Of a stretch of 64,000 nt of DNA, positions 36,750 to 46,431 are shown piece after piece (position 1 is the first letter of the stretch; the number at the start of each line of letters is the position of its first letter). The notes under the pieces were generated by a model. It saw nothing but the letters and a program-made list of their open reading frames with translations, did no database searches and was not told the origin of the DNA. A program made the translations under genes and the position numbers. The stretch is from an uncultured Parabacteroides sp. (lineage in GTDB: Bacteria; Bacteroidota; Bacteroidia; Bacteroidales; Tannerellaceae): NCBI GenBank assembly GCA_944325355.1, contig CALUZS010000003.1, forward strand, positions 1 through 64,000, read 5' to 3'.

Positions 36750-37559
36750 ATGAAGAATTTTAAAACTTTGTGTGTGGCGGCTTGCGTTGCAATGGTTGGC
36801 TTGTCGTCATGTTTGGGTGATGGGAAGACGGTTACGAAAGGGACAGATGTCCCGACGGTTGTGAGGAATGTTACATTTGAAGATTTTTCTACGAAGAAAT
36901 TGATGGTCACTCCTTATGGCTATCTTTCGACTGCGGACGCTTATTTGGTGGACTATGAAGACGGAGACTGCGTATTAATCGATTTTACTTACGACTCGAG
37001 TGATCCGAATAATGACGGGGCTGCTGCAAGAGGTTACAGTTACGTGACATTGGATCAGGTAGTTGAGCCAGTGAATGATTGGCCTTGCAACTCCATAACT
37101 TCCAATGATACGACGTTGACTGACCCGTCGGTAGAACAGCCTTTGACGTATGCAATATCTTCGTTGCAGAAAGCTGCTTATGTAGATGGTTACATTTTCC
37201 TCCCTTCGGCTTTTAAGGGAAAAGAAACCCGTCAGACTGTCTGGAGAATGGCTGCCAACAGATATGCTGAACCGGAATGGGTGAAAGGAAAGCGGACGTT
37301 CCACATGTGGATGCGTGCCCAAATCACGTACGACGGAGATCCCAATACTAAAGAAACCGATATGGTGAAGACGAACGCATATTATATAAAGGATGTCATC
37401 GACGGTTGGAATACTTATATGCAGAATAACTGCGAGACGGAAGATTCTTACTATGTCTTGATTCATTATATCCGCAGTGTAAATCAGAACGGGGAACCGG
37501 AATGGGCTGAAACGGAGCAGTTGCAGTTCATGGTTCCTTTAAAAGAGGATGAGTATTAG
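36750..37559 (+). CDS. Lipoprotein, NigD-like, unknown function
   Basis: 269 residues from the ATG at 36750; a GTG at 36741 is also in frame. Signal peptide with lipobox GLSSC. A possible OB-type domain around ~65-110 (YLVDYEDGDCVLIDFTY) weakly recalls the NigD family, but the match is tentative. No catalytic motif. It follows the barrel gene by 33 bases and so probably belongs to the sigma-factor unit. A terminator follows. Confidence 0.6.
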   Translation: MKNFKTLCVAACVAMVGLSSCLGDGKTVTKGTDVPTVVRNVTFEDFSTKKLMVTPYGYLSTADAYLVDYEDGDCVLIDFTYDSSDPNNDGAAARGYSYVTLDQVVEPVNDWPCNSITSNDTTLTDPSVEQPLTYAISSLQKAAYVDGYIFLPSAFKGKETRQTVWRMAANRYAEPEWVKGKRTFHMWMRAQITYDGDPNTKETDMVKTNAYYIKDVIDGWNTYMQNNCETEDSYYVLIHYIRSVNQNGEPEWAETEQLQFMVPLKEDEY

Positions 37560-37575
37560 GATTGTTTTGACACAA

Positions 37576-37625
37576 GAAAAAGGCATGGAACAGAAATATA
37601 ACATCTGTTCCATGCCTTTTTCTTT
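37576..37625 (+). terminator. Terminator of the sigma-factor unit
   Basis: AGGCATGGAACAG (37581-37593) pairs perfectly with CTGTTCCATGCCT (37605-37617) around an 11-base loop, followed by TTTTTCTTTT. Confidence 0.85.
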
Positions 37626-37693
37626 TCATACTCCTTCGGATTAATTCGCTTATAATAAAAAGAGGTGCAGGTGTGTTTTGAAAATAATCCTAT

Positions 37694-37701
37694 TATCTTT
37701 G
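37694..37701 (+). promoter_or_regulatory. Candidate -7 element of the second lipoprotein gene
   Basis: TATCTTTG, 20 bases before the lipoprotein ATG at 37721. The gene therefore has its own promoter after the terminator. Confidence 0.5.
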
Positions 37702-37720
37702 CAAATGGAATAAGGAAAAG

Positions 37721-38479
37721 ATGAATCAAACGAAAGCGAAAATAGTATGTTTTTGGGCATGTGTGCTCTTTTTCCCGCTGCTTTTGTTTTCTTGCATGGG
37801 AGATAAAGGAAATACGGTGGAGATGGGTACGCAGGCAGGTGTGGTCGAATCGGTGGTCTCTCCGGTGATTCTGACACAGACTGGTTGGAGAATTACGTCA
37901 CCCAGCTTTTCAGGCATGGATTTGGAAGAAGGAGATTGTTGCTTGGTCGGCTATAAAATCGATTTGAACGAAGTAAACGGAAGTGGGCCTTACGAGATAG
38001 AGCTGATGCGGTACGATTCCGTTCCGCAATGGAATCTTCAGACTGTGTTGCAGGATACGATGAATATTATGGACGGTGAACAGGTGCTGGATTTGAGCAT
38101 GGATGAATGTTTGTATATCAACGGACGGTTGTTCTTGTTTATCCAGCGGCAGCACGATCCCAATGCCCGGGATATTTATAGCCTTTCCTATAATCCGGAA
38201 ACCCCGGCAGAAGAGGATTCTACGGGCATCCGCATATATAGTCTTTATTTGCGGACGGCGTCTCTTGATACGCTCAGTTCATCGGCTACGCGGATGACTA
38301 TGCCGAATGCTTTCAATATCGAATCGTTTGTTTCGGAGAGCGGCGGTCGGGAACAGGCGGCGGGAAATACGGCATTAAACTTTAAGATAAAGTTCCCAAC
38401 GTCATTGCCCCATGACACCGTCGGATTCAGATGGGATGAGACAGATGTATGGACTTTGCAACTTTTGAATAACGAATAA
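37721..38479 (+). CDS. Lipoprotein related to the preceding one, unknown function
   Basis: 252 residues. Signal peptide with lipobox LLLFSC. The region MDLEEGDCCLVGYKID parallels YEDGDCVLIDF of the neighbouring lipoprotein, so the two are probably distant paralogues with the same fold. No enzymatic motif is visible. It lies between two promoters and so may be expressed on its own. Confidence 0.6.
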   Translation: MNQTKAKIVCFWACVLFFPLLLFSCMGDKGNTVEMGTQAGVVESVVSPVILTQTGWRITSPSFSGMDLEEGDCCLVGYKIDLNEVNGSGPYEIELMRYDSVPQWNLQTVLQDTMNIMDGEQVLDLSMDECLYINGRLFLFIQRQHDPNARDIYSLSYNPETPAEEDSTGIRIYSLYLRTASLDTLSSSATRMTMPNAFNIESFVSESGGREQAAGNTALNFKIKFPTSLPHDTVGFRWDETDVWTLQLLNNE

Positions 38480-38493
38480 AAATTCTATTTTTG
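38464..38493 (+). promoter_or_regulatory. Promoter of the Yip1-smpB-metH unit
   Basis: TTTG (38464-38467), an 18-base spacer, then TATTTTTG (38486-38493), 22 bases before the first ATG. The -33 box lies inside the end of the preceding gene. Confidence 0.55.
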
Positions 38494-38514
38494 CTTCATT
38501 GAAAGGCAGAAGAT

Positions 38515-39081
38515 ATGTTTAGAGGAATTTTAAAAAGAATAGTGGCTTTGGTCTCCCAGCCGGGAAAAGCTTGGTTATGTTTGGCTGATGAAGAACGGGA
38601 CAAGGAGCGTTTTTTGTCGAGATACGTTTATCCGTTAATCGGGATGGTGGCGCTTGCTGCCTTTATCGCGGTTTTCTTTACCCGGAAAGAGTTTGATTTT
38701 GAATTGGCGTTGAAAAGTTCTATTAAATCGTTGATTGCCGCTTTTGGCGGATTCTATCTGGCCGTATATTTGTTGAACGATATTTGGGAACGCTTCTTCA
38801 AGCGCGAAAAGGATTTGACGCAGTGGATGTTTTTTGTCGGCTACTCTTCTTCCCTGATGTTCGCAATGAATATCGTGCTTGCTTTGCTGCCTGAATTTTT
38901 CTTTTTGAAATTATTTGTCTTATATACGGTGTATATCGTTTGGGAAGGGGCGGAACCGTATATGCGGGTCGCGGAAGCGGAAAAAATGAAATTTGTTGTT
39001 ATAACGACGGCTGTGATATTGATTATGCCGGCGATTATAGAGCTGGGCTTGTTCCTGCTGATGCCCGGATTAAGAATTTAA
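38515..39081 (+). CDS. Yip1-like integral membrane protein
   Basis: 188 residues with about five hydrophobic helices (~40-60, 72-88, 103-125, 127-145, 160-183). The N-terminal amphipathic part ([22 protein letters not shown]) and the topology fit the Yip1 domain family, whose bacterial function is unclear. It heads a unit with smpB and metH, 4 bases before smpB. Confidence 0.65.
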   Translation: MFRGILKRIVALVSQPGKAWLCLADEERDKERFLSRYVYPLIGMVALAAFIAVFFTRKEFDFELALKSSIKSLIAAFGGFYLAVYLLNDIWERFFKREKDLTQWMFFVGYSSSLMFAMNIVLALLPEFFFLKLFVLYTVYIVWEGAEPYMRVAEAEKMKFVVITTAVILIMPAIIELGLFLLMPGLRI

Positions 39082-39085
39082 GGAG

Positions 39086-39547
39086 ATGAAAGAGAAAGCG
39101 AAGAATAACATATTGATAAAGAATAAACGTGCTTCGTTCGATTACGAATTGCTGGAAACTTATACGGCAGGTATTGTTCTGACCGGGACCGAAATCAAAT
39201 CGATTCGTCTGGGAAAAGCAAGCTTGGTGGATACGTTCTGCATCGTCGATAAGGGCGAATTATGGGTAAAGAACATGTATATCGCCGAATATTTCTATGG
39301 GACGTATAATAATCATGTGGCACGGCGTGACAGAAAACTCCTGTTGACGAAAAAGGAGCTGCGTAAGATTGCCGGAGAAGTGCGTACAACCGGATTTACG
39401 ATTGTCCCGACAAAGCTGTTCATCAATGAAAAGGGCTTGGCAAAGCTGGTGGTAGCTGTGGCAAAAGGAAAGAAAGAATACGATAAACGTGATTCCATCC
39501 GCGAGAGGGACGACCGCAGGGAGATGGATCGCGCATTTAAACATTAA
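39086..39547 (+). CDS. smpB: SsrA-binding protein SmpB
   Basis: 153 residues, normal length. It binds tmRNA and rescues stalled ribosomes. The OB-fold core carries [40 protein letters not shown] and the basic C-terminal tail ([21 protein letters not shown]), which inserts into the empty mRNA channel. No ssrA RNA gene was recognised next to it. Confidence 0.95.
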   Translation: MKEKAKNNILIKNKRASFDYELLETYTAGIVLTGTEIKSIRLGKASLVDTFCIVDKGELWVKNMYIAEYFYGTYNNHVARRDRKLLLTKKELRKIAGEVRTTGFTIVPTKLFINEKGLAKLVVAVAKGKKEYDKRDSIRERDDRREMDRAFKH

Positions 39548-39556
39548 AAATTTTAC

Positions 39557-42500
39557 ATGACTGTTAAGCAACAATTGGTACGTCTGTTGCAAGAACGCAT
39601 CCTGGTCTTGGATGGCGGGATGGGGACAATGCTTCAGAGATACTCCTTAGGCGAGGATGATTATCGGGGTGATCGGTTCCTTTCATGGGAAGGACAATTG
39701 AAAGGGAACAACGATTTGCTGTGTATTACCCGTCCGGATGTGATTGCAGCCATCCATTATCAGTACCTGGATGCTGGTGCGGATATTTTCACTACGAATA
39801 CTTTTAACGCGAACGCCATATCTCAAGCCGATTATAATGCGCAACATTTGGTGAAGGAAATAAATCTTGCTGCCGGGAGGTTGGCTCGTTCGGTGGCGGA
39901 TGATTATATGTCCAAACATGCGGGACGCACGATTTTTGTTGCCGGCTCTATTGGCCCTACCAACAAAACGGCATCTATGAGCCCGGATGTGAACGATCCG
40001 GCTTATCGGGCGGTGAGTTATACCGATTTATACCTTGCCTATCGGGAACAGATTGCGGCATTGATAGAAGGGGGCGTTGACATTCTGCTCTTTGAAACCA
40101 TATTCGATACGTTAAATGTCAAAGCCGGTTTGAACGCTGCGGCAGATTTGTTGAAAGAACTGAAGTTTGACATGCCGATTATGCTCTCGGTGACACTTTC
40201 AGCCCAGGGAGGCAGGACTTTCTCCGGGCAGACTCTGGATGCTTTTTTGGCATCGGTGCAACATGCGCCGATTATCAGTGTCGGATTGAACTGTTCTTTC
40301 GGGGCGGCGGATATGAAACCTTACTTGGAAGAACTTTCCCATGTAGCACCTTATTTCATAACGGCTTATCCGAATGCCGGGTTGCCTAATAGTTTCGGTG
40401 CATACGACGAAACGCCGGAGTTGATGTTGGAGCATGTCCGTCCCTTTGTGGAGGAGGGATTGGTAAATGTGCTGGGCGGATGTTGCGGTACAACGCCGGA
40501 ACATATTGCCAGATTTCCGGAGTTGGTGCGGAATGCAAAGCCTCATATGCCGGTATCCCGTCCGGACTGTTTGCGGTTGTCGGGGTTGGAACTGCTGGAG
40601 GTGAAACCGGAAAATAATTTTGTCAATATAGGAGAGCGCTGTAATGTGGCAGGTTCAAGGAAATTCCTGCGGCTGATAAAAGAGAAGAATTATGAAGAAG
40701 CGCTTGCCATTGCCCGAAAACAGGTGGCGGATGGCGCACAGATAATCGATGTCAATATGGACGATGGACTGCTGGATGCGGAAAAGGAGATGACTGTTTT
40801 CTTGAATCTGGTGGCATCCGAGCCGGATATCGCCCGTGTTCCCGTCATGATTGATTCTTCCAATTGGAACGTGATTGAGCAGGGACTGATGTGCGTGCAA
40901 GGAAAGAGTGTGGTTAATTCGATTTCCTTGAAAGAGGGCGAGACGGTTTTTCTTGCCCATGCTGAGCGGATAAAAAGCTTGGGGGCTGCTGTTGTTGTGA
41001 TGGCATTCGATGAAAAAGGGCAGGCGGATACCTTTGAACGGAAAACGGAAGTCTGTGCCCGTGCATATAAGTTGCTGACAGAACAGGCTGGTTTCAATCC
41101 GAATGATATTATTTTTGACCCGAATGTCTTGGCTATTGCTACGGGCATTGAGGAACATAACCGTTACGGGCTGGATTTTATCCGGGCTGTCCGCTGGATT
41201 AAAGGGCATTTGCCGGGCGCGAAAATCAGCGGTGGCATAAGTAACCTCTCTTTTGCTTTCCGGGGAAATAACTATGTACGGGAAGCGATGCACGCGGTGT
41301 TTCTGTATCATGCAATCAACGCTGGCTTGGATATGGGGATTGTGAACCCATCGTCATCAGTGGTGTATGAAGATATAGAGCCGGCATTCCGGGAATTGCT
41401 GGAAGATGTGGTCCTTTGTCGCAGGGATGAAGCGGCGGAAGAGCTGATTGAGTACGCGCAAACGCTTCTGAGCGAACAACAACATGCGGATAAAGGTTCA
41501 CAGAAGCAGGATGAATGGCGGAATCTGCCGGTGGATGAACGTATCATGTTTGCGCTGGTGAAAGGCGTGGGCGATTATCTTGAAGAAGATATACGCGAAG
41601 CGCTTGAGAAATATCCGAGGGCTGTCGATATCATTGATAAGCCTTTGATGGCAGGAATGAACAAAGTAGGCGAACTGTTTGGTTCGGGAAAGATGTTCTT
41701 GCCGCAAGTTGTCAAAAGCGCGAGAACAATGAAAAAGGCTGTCAGTTTGTTGCAGCCGGCAATCGAATCGGAACAGTCGAAGGCTGGAACGGCAAAAGCC
41801 GGAAAAATTGTTTTTGCAACGGTGAAAGGCGATGTGCATGATATAGGAAAGAACATTGTTTCTATTGTACTCGCTTGTAATAATTATGAGGTAATCGACT
41901 TGGGGGTCATGGTTCCTGCAGATAAGATTGTGAAAACGGCAATTGAGGAGAGAGCCGATTTGGTCTGTTTGTCGGGACTGATAACGCCTTCGTTGCAGGA
42001 GATGGTCTATGTGGCGGAAGAGATGCAGAAAGCCGGATTGACAATTCCGCTTCTTGTAGGGGGCGCTACGACGTCGGCTTTGCATACAGCCATCAAAATT
42101 GCACCCCATTATGCCCATCCGGTGGTGCATGTGGCCGACGCTTCACAGAACCCGTTGGTTGCAGCCAAGCTGTTGAATCCGGCGCAGCGTGATCTTTTCG
42201 TCAGAGAACTTGTCGCAGAACAGGAGCGTTTGCGAGACACGCAGGGAGGAGAGAGCATAAAGCTTGTTTCGCTTGGATATGCCCGGGAGCATGCTTTCGG
42301 GAAACAGATGCGTTGGACGGATTATATACCGGTTGAGCCCGCATGCGTGGGGGAAACGAAGGTGATTCCTTATGTCCCGATAAAAGATGTGGTGCCATAT
42401 ATCAATTGGACTTACTTTTTCAACGCTTGGAAGTTGAACGGACGTTTTGCGGAGATTACCCGGATTCACGGCTGTGATGCTTGTCGGGCGGCTTGGATTT

Positions 42501-43264
42501 CCGGGCTTCCGGAGACTGACCGGCCTAAAGCGGTAGAAGCAATGCAACTGTATAAGGATGCTTGCCGCCTGTTGGACCAGTTGACCGGAATGGATGCGGA
42601 ATATTGCAAAGCGGTTTATGGCATATTCCCGGCAAACAGCGATGGAGACGATTTGCTGGTGGGAGGTATCCGTTTCCCGATGTTGCGGCAACAGACGGTC
42701 TCTTCAGGGCAACCGTTCAAATCGCTTGCCGATTTTGTAATGCCTGTTTCGGAGCAACGCCGCGATTTTGTTGGCGCATTTGCCGTGACTGCCGGAGCCG
42801 GTGCTGATTATCTGTATCGGAAATTTACGGCGGAGGGCGATACATATAAAGCGGTGTTGTTGCAGACGCTTACCGACCGTCTTGCAGAAGCATTGTCGGA
42901 ATACCTGCATGAGAGGGTCAGGAAATCGTATTGGGGCTATGACGCTAATGAAAAGTTGACGGTGGAAGAGTTGTTCAAAACGCATTATCAAGGGATTCGC
43001 CCGGCAATAGGTTATCCCTCCGTGCCCGACCAAAAACAAGTATTCCTTCTGGACAAGTTGTTAAATCTGTCGCAAATAGGTGTGACACTTACCGAAAACG
43101 GTGCGATGTTACCCACAGCTTCTGTCTGCGGTTTCTATATTGCCCATCCGGAAGCTTCCTATTTTATGGTAGGTGAGATATCGGAGGAGCAGTTATCTGA
43201 CTATGCCGTCCGGCGGAATCTTCCGGTGGACGAGGTGCGAGCCTTGTTGAATAGGAATTTGTAG
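39557..43264 (+). CDS. metH: Cobalamin-dependent methionine synthase
   Basis: 1235 residues, full length. The homocysteine domain (~1-325) has zinc-binding Cys residues in GLNCSF and GGCCGTTPEH. The methyltetrahydrofolate domain (~345-610) includes NIGERCNVAGSRKF. The cobalamin module (~650-880) has DVHDIGKNIV, where His (~761) is the lower axial cobalt ligand. The SAM-dependent reactivation domain (~900-1235) ends with HPEASYFMVGEIS. No B12 riboswitch lies in the 9-base gap after smpB. Confidence 0.97.
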   Translation: MTVKQQLVRLLQERILVLDGGMGTMLQRYSLGEDDYRGDRFLSWEGQLKGNNDLLCITRPDVIAAIHYQYLDAGADIFTTNTFNANAISQADYNAQHLVKEINLAAGRLARSVADDYMSKHAGRTIFVAGSIGPTNKTASMSPDVNDPAYRAVSYTDLYLAYREQIAALIEGGVDILLFETIFDTLNVKAGLNAAADLLKELKFDMPIMLSVTLSAQGGRTFSGQTLDAFLASVQHAPIISVGLNCSFGAADMKPYLEELSHVAPYFITAYPNAGLPNSFGAYDETPELMLEHVRPFVEEGLVNVLGGCCGTTPEHIARFPELVRNAKPHMPVSRPDCLRLSGLELLEVKPENNFVNIGERCNVAGSRKFLRLIKEKNYEEALAIARKQVADGAQIIDVNMDDGLLDAEKEMTVFLNLVASEPDIARVPVMIDSSNWNVIEQGLMCVQGKSVVNSISLKEGETVFLAHAERIKSLGAAVVVMAFDEKGQADTFERKTEVCARAYKLLTEQAGFNPNDIIFDPNVLAIATGIEEHNRYGLDFIRAVRWIKGHLPGAKISGGISNLSFAFRGNNYVREAMHAVFLYHAINAGLDMGIVNPSSSVVYEDIEPAFRELLEDVVLCRRDEAAEELIEYAQTLLSEQQHADKGSQKQDEWRNLPVDERIMFALVKGVGDYLEEDIREALEKYPRAVDIIDKPLMAGMNKVGELFGSGKMFLPQVVKSARTMKKAVSLLQPAIESEQSKAGTAKAGKIVFATVKGDVHDIGKNIVSIVLACNNYEVIDLGVMVPADKIVKTAIEERADLVCLSGLITPSLQEMVYVAEEMQKAGLTIPLLVGGATTSALHTAIKIAPHYAHPVVHVADASQNPLVAAKLLNPAQRDLFVRELVAEQERLRDTQGGESIKLVSLGYAREHAFGKQMRWTDYIPVEPACVGETKVIPYVPIKDVVPYINWTYFFNAWKLNGRFAEITRIHGCDACRAAWISGLPETDRPKAVEAMQLYKDACRLLDQLTGMDAEYCKAVYGIFPANSDGDDLLVGGIRFPMLRQQTVSSGQPFKSLADFVMPVSEQRRDFVGAFAVTAGAGADYLYRKFTAEGDTYKAVLLQTLTDRLAEALSEYLHERVRKSYWGYDANEKLTVEELFKTHYQGIRPAIGYPSVPDQKQVFLLDKLLNLSQIGVTLTENGAMLPTASVCGFYIAHPEASYFMVGEISEEQLSDYAVRRNLPVDEVRALLNRNL

Positions 43265-44302
43265 ATGCGTGTCCGTTATATCATAGAAGGATTGCTGTTA
43301 CTAATCCTGTGGCTGTTAATGTGGCTTCCGGGAGGAGGTGAATGGTATGCGGGCAATTTATATCCGGTTATTGCCCGGTTTTTATCCGGTTTGTCGGGAT
43401 GTTTTCCCTTTTCTCTGAGCGACTGTTTTATTTATGGGAGCATCGCCGGATTATTGCTCTATGCCGTGGTACGGATTGTCCGGCGGAAGCCTTTGGTAAA
43501 GACCGGTTTGAATCTGTTGGAATATCTCGTTTGTACCTATCTGTTCTTTTATTTTGCCTGGGGATTGAACTATAGCCGGGACGGTTTTTATGAACGTTCC
43601 GGATATCGGTCGGCAAGTTTTTCAGAGGAACAATTCCTTAATTTTTTGCAGGATTATACGGAAGCGTTGAACGCTTCGTATACGCCGGCGACGGAAACGG
43701 TGGATTATTCGTCGGTTGCAGGAGAGGTGAAAAACGGGTACAGGAAGTTGGATGCCCGTTTCTGCTTGCTTGGCGTTGACGGTAGGGGCAGTCCGAAACC
43801 GATGCTTTTCCCCCGCCTGATGAGTGGGGTAGGCGTGCTTGGCTATGTCGGGGCATTCTTTAATGAGTATCATATCAATCCGATGCTCCTTCCGCAGCAG
43901 GTACCCTTTACTTATGCGCATGAGATGGCGCATGTGTTGGGCGTATCGGGCGAAGGGGAAGCCAATTTTTACGCTTTCCTGGTATGTTCGGCGTCTGAAA
44001 ATCGGTTTGTCCGTTTTTCCGGCTACTATTCATTGCTTCCATATGTGGCTTCGTCTGTGCTCCGACTGCTTGGCGAGGAGTCGTTTGCCAGGTGGAAAGA
44101 GAGCTTGTTACCGGAAATCCGAACACTCTATGCTGCCGAACGTGATTATTGGGCATCCTTGTATTATCCATCCGTAGGGAAGATGCAAGACGCCATTTAC
44201 CATTGGTTTTTGAAGAGTAACAGGGTAGAGGGGGGCACGAAGAATTATTCCGAGGTTGTCGGCATGCTTATCAGCCATTTTCAAACGGAACAGGCAGGTT
44301 GA
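43265..44302 (+). CDS. DUF3810 family membrane protein with HExxH motif
   Basis: 345 residues. N-terminal membrane helices (~8-28, ~58-78, ~85-103), then a soluble domain with YAHEMAHVLGVSGEGEANFYAF (~218-239). This is an HExxH plus downstream Glu, so a membrane-anchored metallopeptidase is possible. DUF3810 proteins have no assigned function. The start codon directly follows the metH stop with no spacer. The 3' end overlaps the opposing helicase gene by 32 bases. Confidence 0.8.
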   Translation: MRVRYIIEGLLLLILWLLMWLPGGGEWYAGNLYPVIARFLSGLSGCFPFSLSDCFIYGSIAGLLLYAVVRIVRRKPLVKTGLNLLEYLVCTYLFFYFAWGLNYSRDGFYERSGYRSASFSEEQFLNFLQDYTEALNASYTPATETVDYSSVAGEVKNGYRKLDARFCLLGVDGRGSPKPMLFPRLMSGVGVLGYVGAFFNEYHINPMLLPQQVPFTYAHEMAHVLGVSGEGEANFYAFLVCSASENRFVRFSGYYSLLPYVASSVLRLLGEESFARWKESLLPEIRTLYAAERDYWASLYYPSVGKMQDAIYHWFLKSNRVEGGTKNYSEVVGMLISHFQTEQAG

Positions 44303-45692
44303 CGAGGTAGAGTGTTCCGGTTGCCCGTGTGATGGCAGTGTACAGCCAACGGTAAAAGTCTTCACCCAACATGTCTTCGGTGATATATCCGATATCGAGG
44401 AAAACGTTTTTCCATTGTCCGCCTTGCGCTTTATGGCAGGTTATGGCATAGGCGAACTTTACTTGGAGAGCGTTGAAATATGGGTCGGCTTTCATCTTTT
44501 TGTATTTCCCTGCCTTGGTAGGAATCTCTTGGTAATCTTCGAGAATCGTGTAGAAGAGCCGTTCGTTCTCCGCTTTCGACAATGCAGGCGTTTCACTTTG
44601 TAGGGAATCTTTGATTAGCTTGAGTTCCATCTCGGTATCATAATCTTGGAAGCGGACAATGACATCGGCAAAATGGAATCCGTATAGGTCGTTGTTCCTG
44701 CGGACGCGCCTGATTTCCATCATCTCGCCATTGGCGATGAAATCGGTTTCGTTGTTCCCCTCCGTCCAGAAATAGTTGTTCTTGGCAACCATAATCCGGT
44801 CGCCTGCCGATAACTCCTCTTCGCGGTAAAGAATCCGGTTCCTTATACCATTATTATATATGGTAGCGCGTTTGTTGGAACGTGTGATGACAATAGTCTC
44901 TTCGATGCCGTCGCGTCCGTACGCCGACGAGAGTTCTTCTATAAGGTATTCGCCACTGACTTTCCTGATGTCGCTGAATCCTTTGAGATGCAATTTCGGA
45001 AAAATCTCCACATCGTTGCTCCGGAGCGCATTGCGTAATAACGTTGCGTTGTACAAGATGCCCGAGTCTTCGGCTTGTCTTACCACTTGTGTGAGAGATG
45101 CTGTCTCAATATTGAGACCGTACCCTTTGAGCATTTCGGTGTCGAGAGCAGGGCTGTACGGCTGCATGACAGGGGGTAACTGGGCGTTGTCGCCAATAAG
45201 GAGCAAACGGCAGTTTTCTCCGGAATAGACGTAATGCACTAAGTCGTCGAGGAGTCTGCCGCTTCCGAAAATGATGGAATCGTTCCCGTCGTTGGAAATC
45301 ATCGATGCTTCATCTACGATAAAGAGCGTGTCTTTGTGTAGGTTGTCTGCCGGGAGAAACCCTGTCGGTTCACCGGAGAAGGCCTTTTGCCGGTATATCT
45401 TTTTGTGTATGGTGTAGGCTTTTTGCCCTTCGGAATAATTTGAAAAGACTTTGGCTGCCCTGCCTGTGGGTGCCAGCAGGATGGTTTTTTGTCCCAGCTC
45501 CTGCAATGTTCGGACAACGGCGCTTATCAGCGAGGTTTTTCCTGTCCCGGCATATCCTGTCAGTAGAAACAGTGTATCTGTCTCTTTTGATAAAATAAAA
45601 TCAGCGAGTTTTCCGAAAGCTGCGAGCTGTTCTTCAGTCGGAGAGTAATGAAATTCATGCTTAAATTGTTTGGCCAAAAAAATATTTATCAT
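44271..45692 (-). CDS. RecD-like ATP-dependent DNA helicase
   Basis: 473 residues from the ATG at 45692; a TTG at 45701 is also in frame. SF1 helicase motifs: Walker A GYAGTGKTS (~45-53), Walker B FIVDEASMIS (~127-136), motif III LIGDNAQLPPV (~160-170) and the UvrD-C-terminal motif TCHKAQGGQW (~426-435). It resembles the RecD2-type ATPases found singly in many bacteria, with a role in DNA repair. A TAATTTTG box (45706-45699) lies only six bases before the ATG. Confidence 0.88.
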   Translation of the reverse strand: MINIFLAKQFKHEFHYSPTEEQLAAFGKLADFILSKETDTLFLLTGYAGTGKTSLISAVVRTLQELGQKTILLAPTGRAAKVFSNYSEGQKAYTIHKKIYRQKAFSGEPTGFLPADNLHKDTLFIVDEASMISNDGNDSIIFGSGRLLDDLVHYVYSGENCRLLLIGDNAQLPPVMQPYSPALDTEMLKGYGLNIETASLTQVVRQAEDSGILYNATLLRNALRSNDVEIFPKLHLKGFSDIRKVSGEYLIEELSSAYGRDGIEETIVITRSNKRATIYNNGIRNRILYREEELSAGDRIMVAKNNYFWTEGNNETDFIANGEMMEIRRVRRNNDLYGFHFADVIVRFQDYDTEMELKLIKDSLQSETPALSKAENERLFYTILEDYQEIPTKAGKYKKMKADPYFNALQVKFAYAITCHKAQGGQWKNVFLDIGYITEDMLGEDFYRWLYTAITRATGTLYLVNLPVPFENG

Positions 45693-45743
45693 TTTCTGCA
45701 AAATTATTTTGCGATAAAGATAGTGAGTTTAATATTCTTTTTC

Positions 45744-45751
45744 TACATTTG
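45744..45751 (+). promoter_or_regulatory. Candidate -7 element of the 45784 gene
   Basis: TACATTTG, 32 bases before the ATG. The -33 region is weak. Confidence 0.5.
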
Positions 45752-45783
45752 CCGAAAGAATGAATTAAAAAAGCATATTAACC

Positions 45784-46422
45784 ATGAAAGTTGCATTTAA
45801 GGTTTTACTAGTTATCGCAGCAGTGCTGCTGGTTTACATGTGCTATGAGAGCATAATGGGTCCGGTTCGTTTTGATAAGGAACAGGAACGCCGCGAGGAT
45901 GCCATCATCCAACGTTTGATGGAGATCCGGAAAGCTCAAATAGAATACAAGAATATCCACAAGGTGCATGCTGCAAACTTCGATGAACTTGGAAAGTTCT
46001 TGAAGGAAGAGAAGTTACCGTTCCTTATCAAGGAAGGAGCGTTGACGGAAGAGCAGTTGGAAAAAGGTATGACGGAGAAAGAAGCTGTAAAGAAAGGCTT
46101 GATTAGACGTGATACTTTGTGGGTAACAGCTGTCGATACTTTGCTCGGCAAGGGATATGATGTAGACGGTATGCGCTATGTCCCGTCCGTTCCCGGTGAA
46201 AAGATTGAGTTCGCAATGGATACGGCTACGCTGAAATCCTCTTCCGGCTATGAAGTAAAGGTATTTGTTTGCGAGGTACCGTTCAGTAGCTATCTGAGGG
46301 ATATGGATCCGCAGTTGCTTTACAACTTGAACGATAAAGCAACCAAGCAAGGCAGATATGCAGGATTGCGCGTAGGTTCGTTGGATGAAATTAATAACAA
46401 CGCAGGAAACTGGGAAAATTAA
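45784..46422 (+). CDS. Exported or membrane-anchored conserved hypothetical protein
   Basis: 212 residues. An uncleaved or cleavable N-terminal helix (~4-24, AFKVLLVIAAVLLVYMCY) is followed by a basic and acidic helical region (DKEQERREDAIIQRLMEIRKAQIEYKNIH) reminiscent of pilin-like spines. A C-terminal soluble part is rich in Lys and Glu. Not recognised as a named family by eye. It precedes DUF3822 and rsmD, a block that looks co-transcribed. Confidence 0.55.
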   Translation: MKVAFKVLLVIAAVLLVYMCYESIMGPVRFDKEQERREDAIIQRLMEIRKAQIEYKNIHKVHAANFDELGKFLKEEKLPFLIKEGALTEEQLEKGMTEKEAVKKGLIRRDTLWVTAVDTLLGKGYDVDGMRYVPSVPGEKIEFAMDTATLKSSSGYEVKVFVCEVPFSSYLRDMDPQLLYNLNDKATKQGRYAGLRVGSLDEINNNAGNWEN

Positions 46423-46431
46423 TTGATTCCT

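Noticed and set aside
46423..46431. TTG start of the DUF3822 gene
   Set aside because: The ATG at 46432 is three codons downstream and gives a better N-terminus; the TTG directly abuts the upstream stop.
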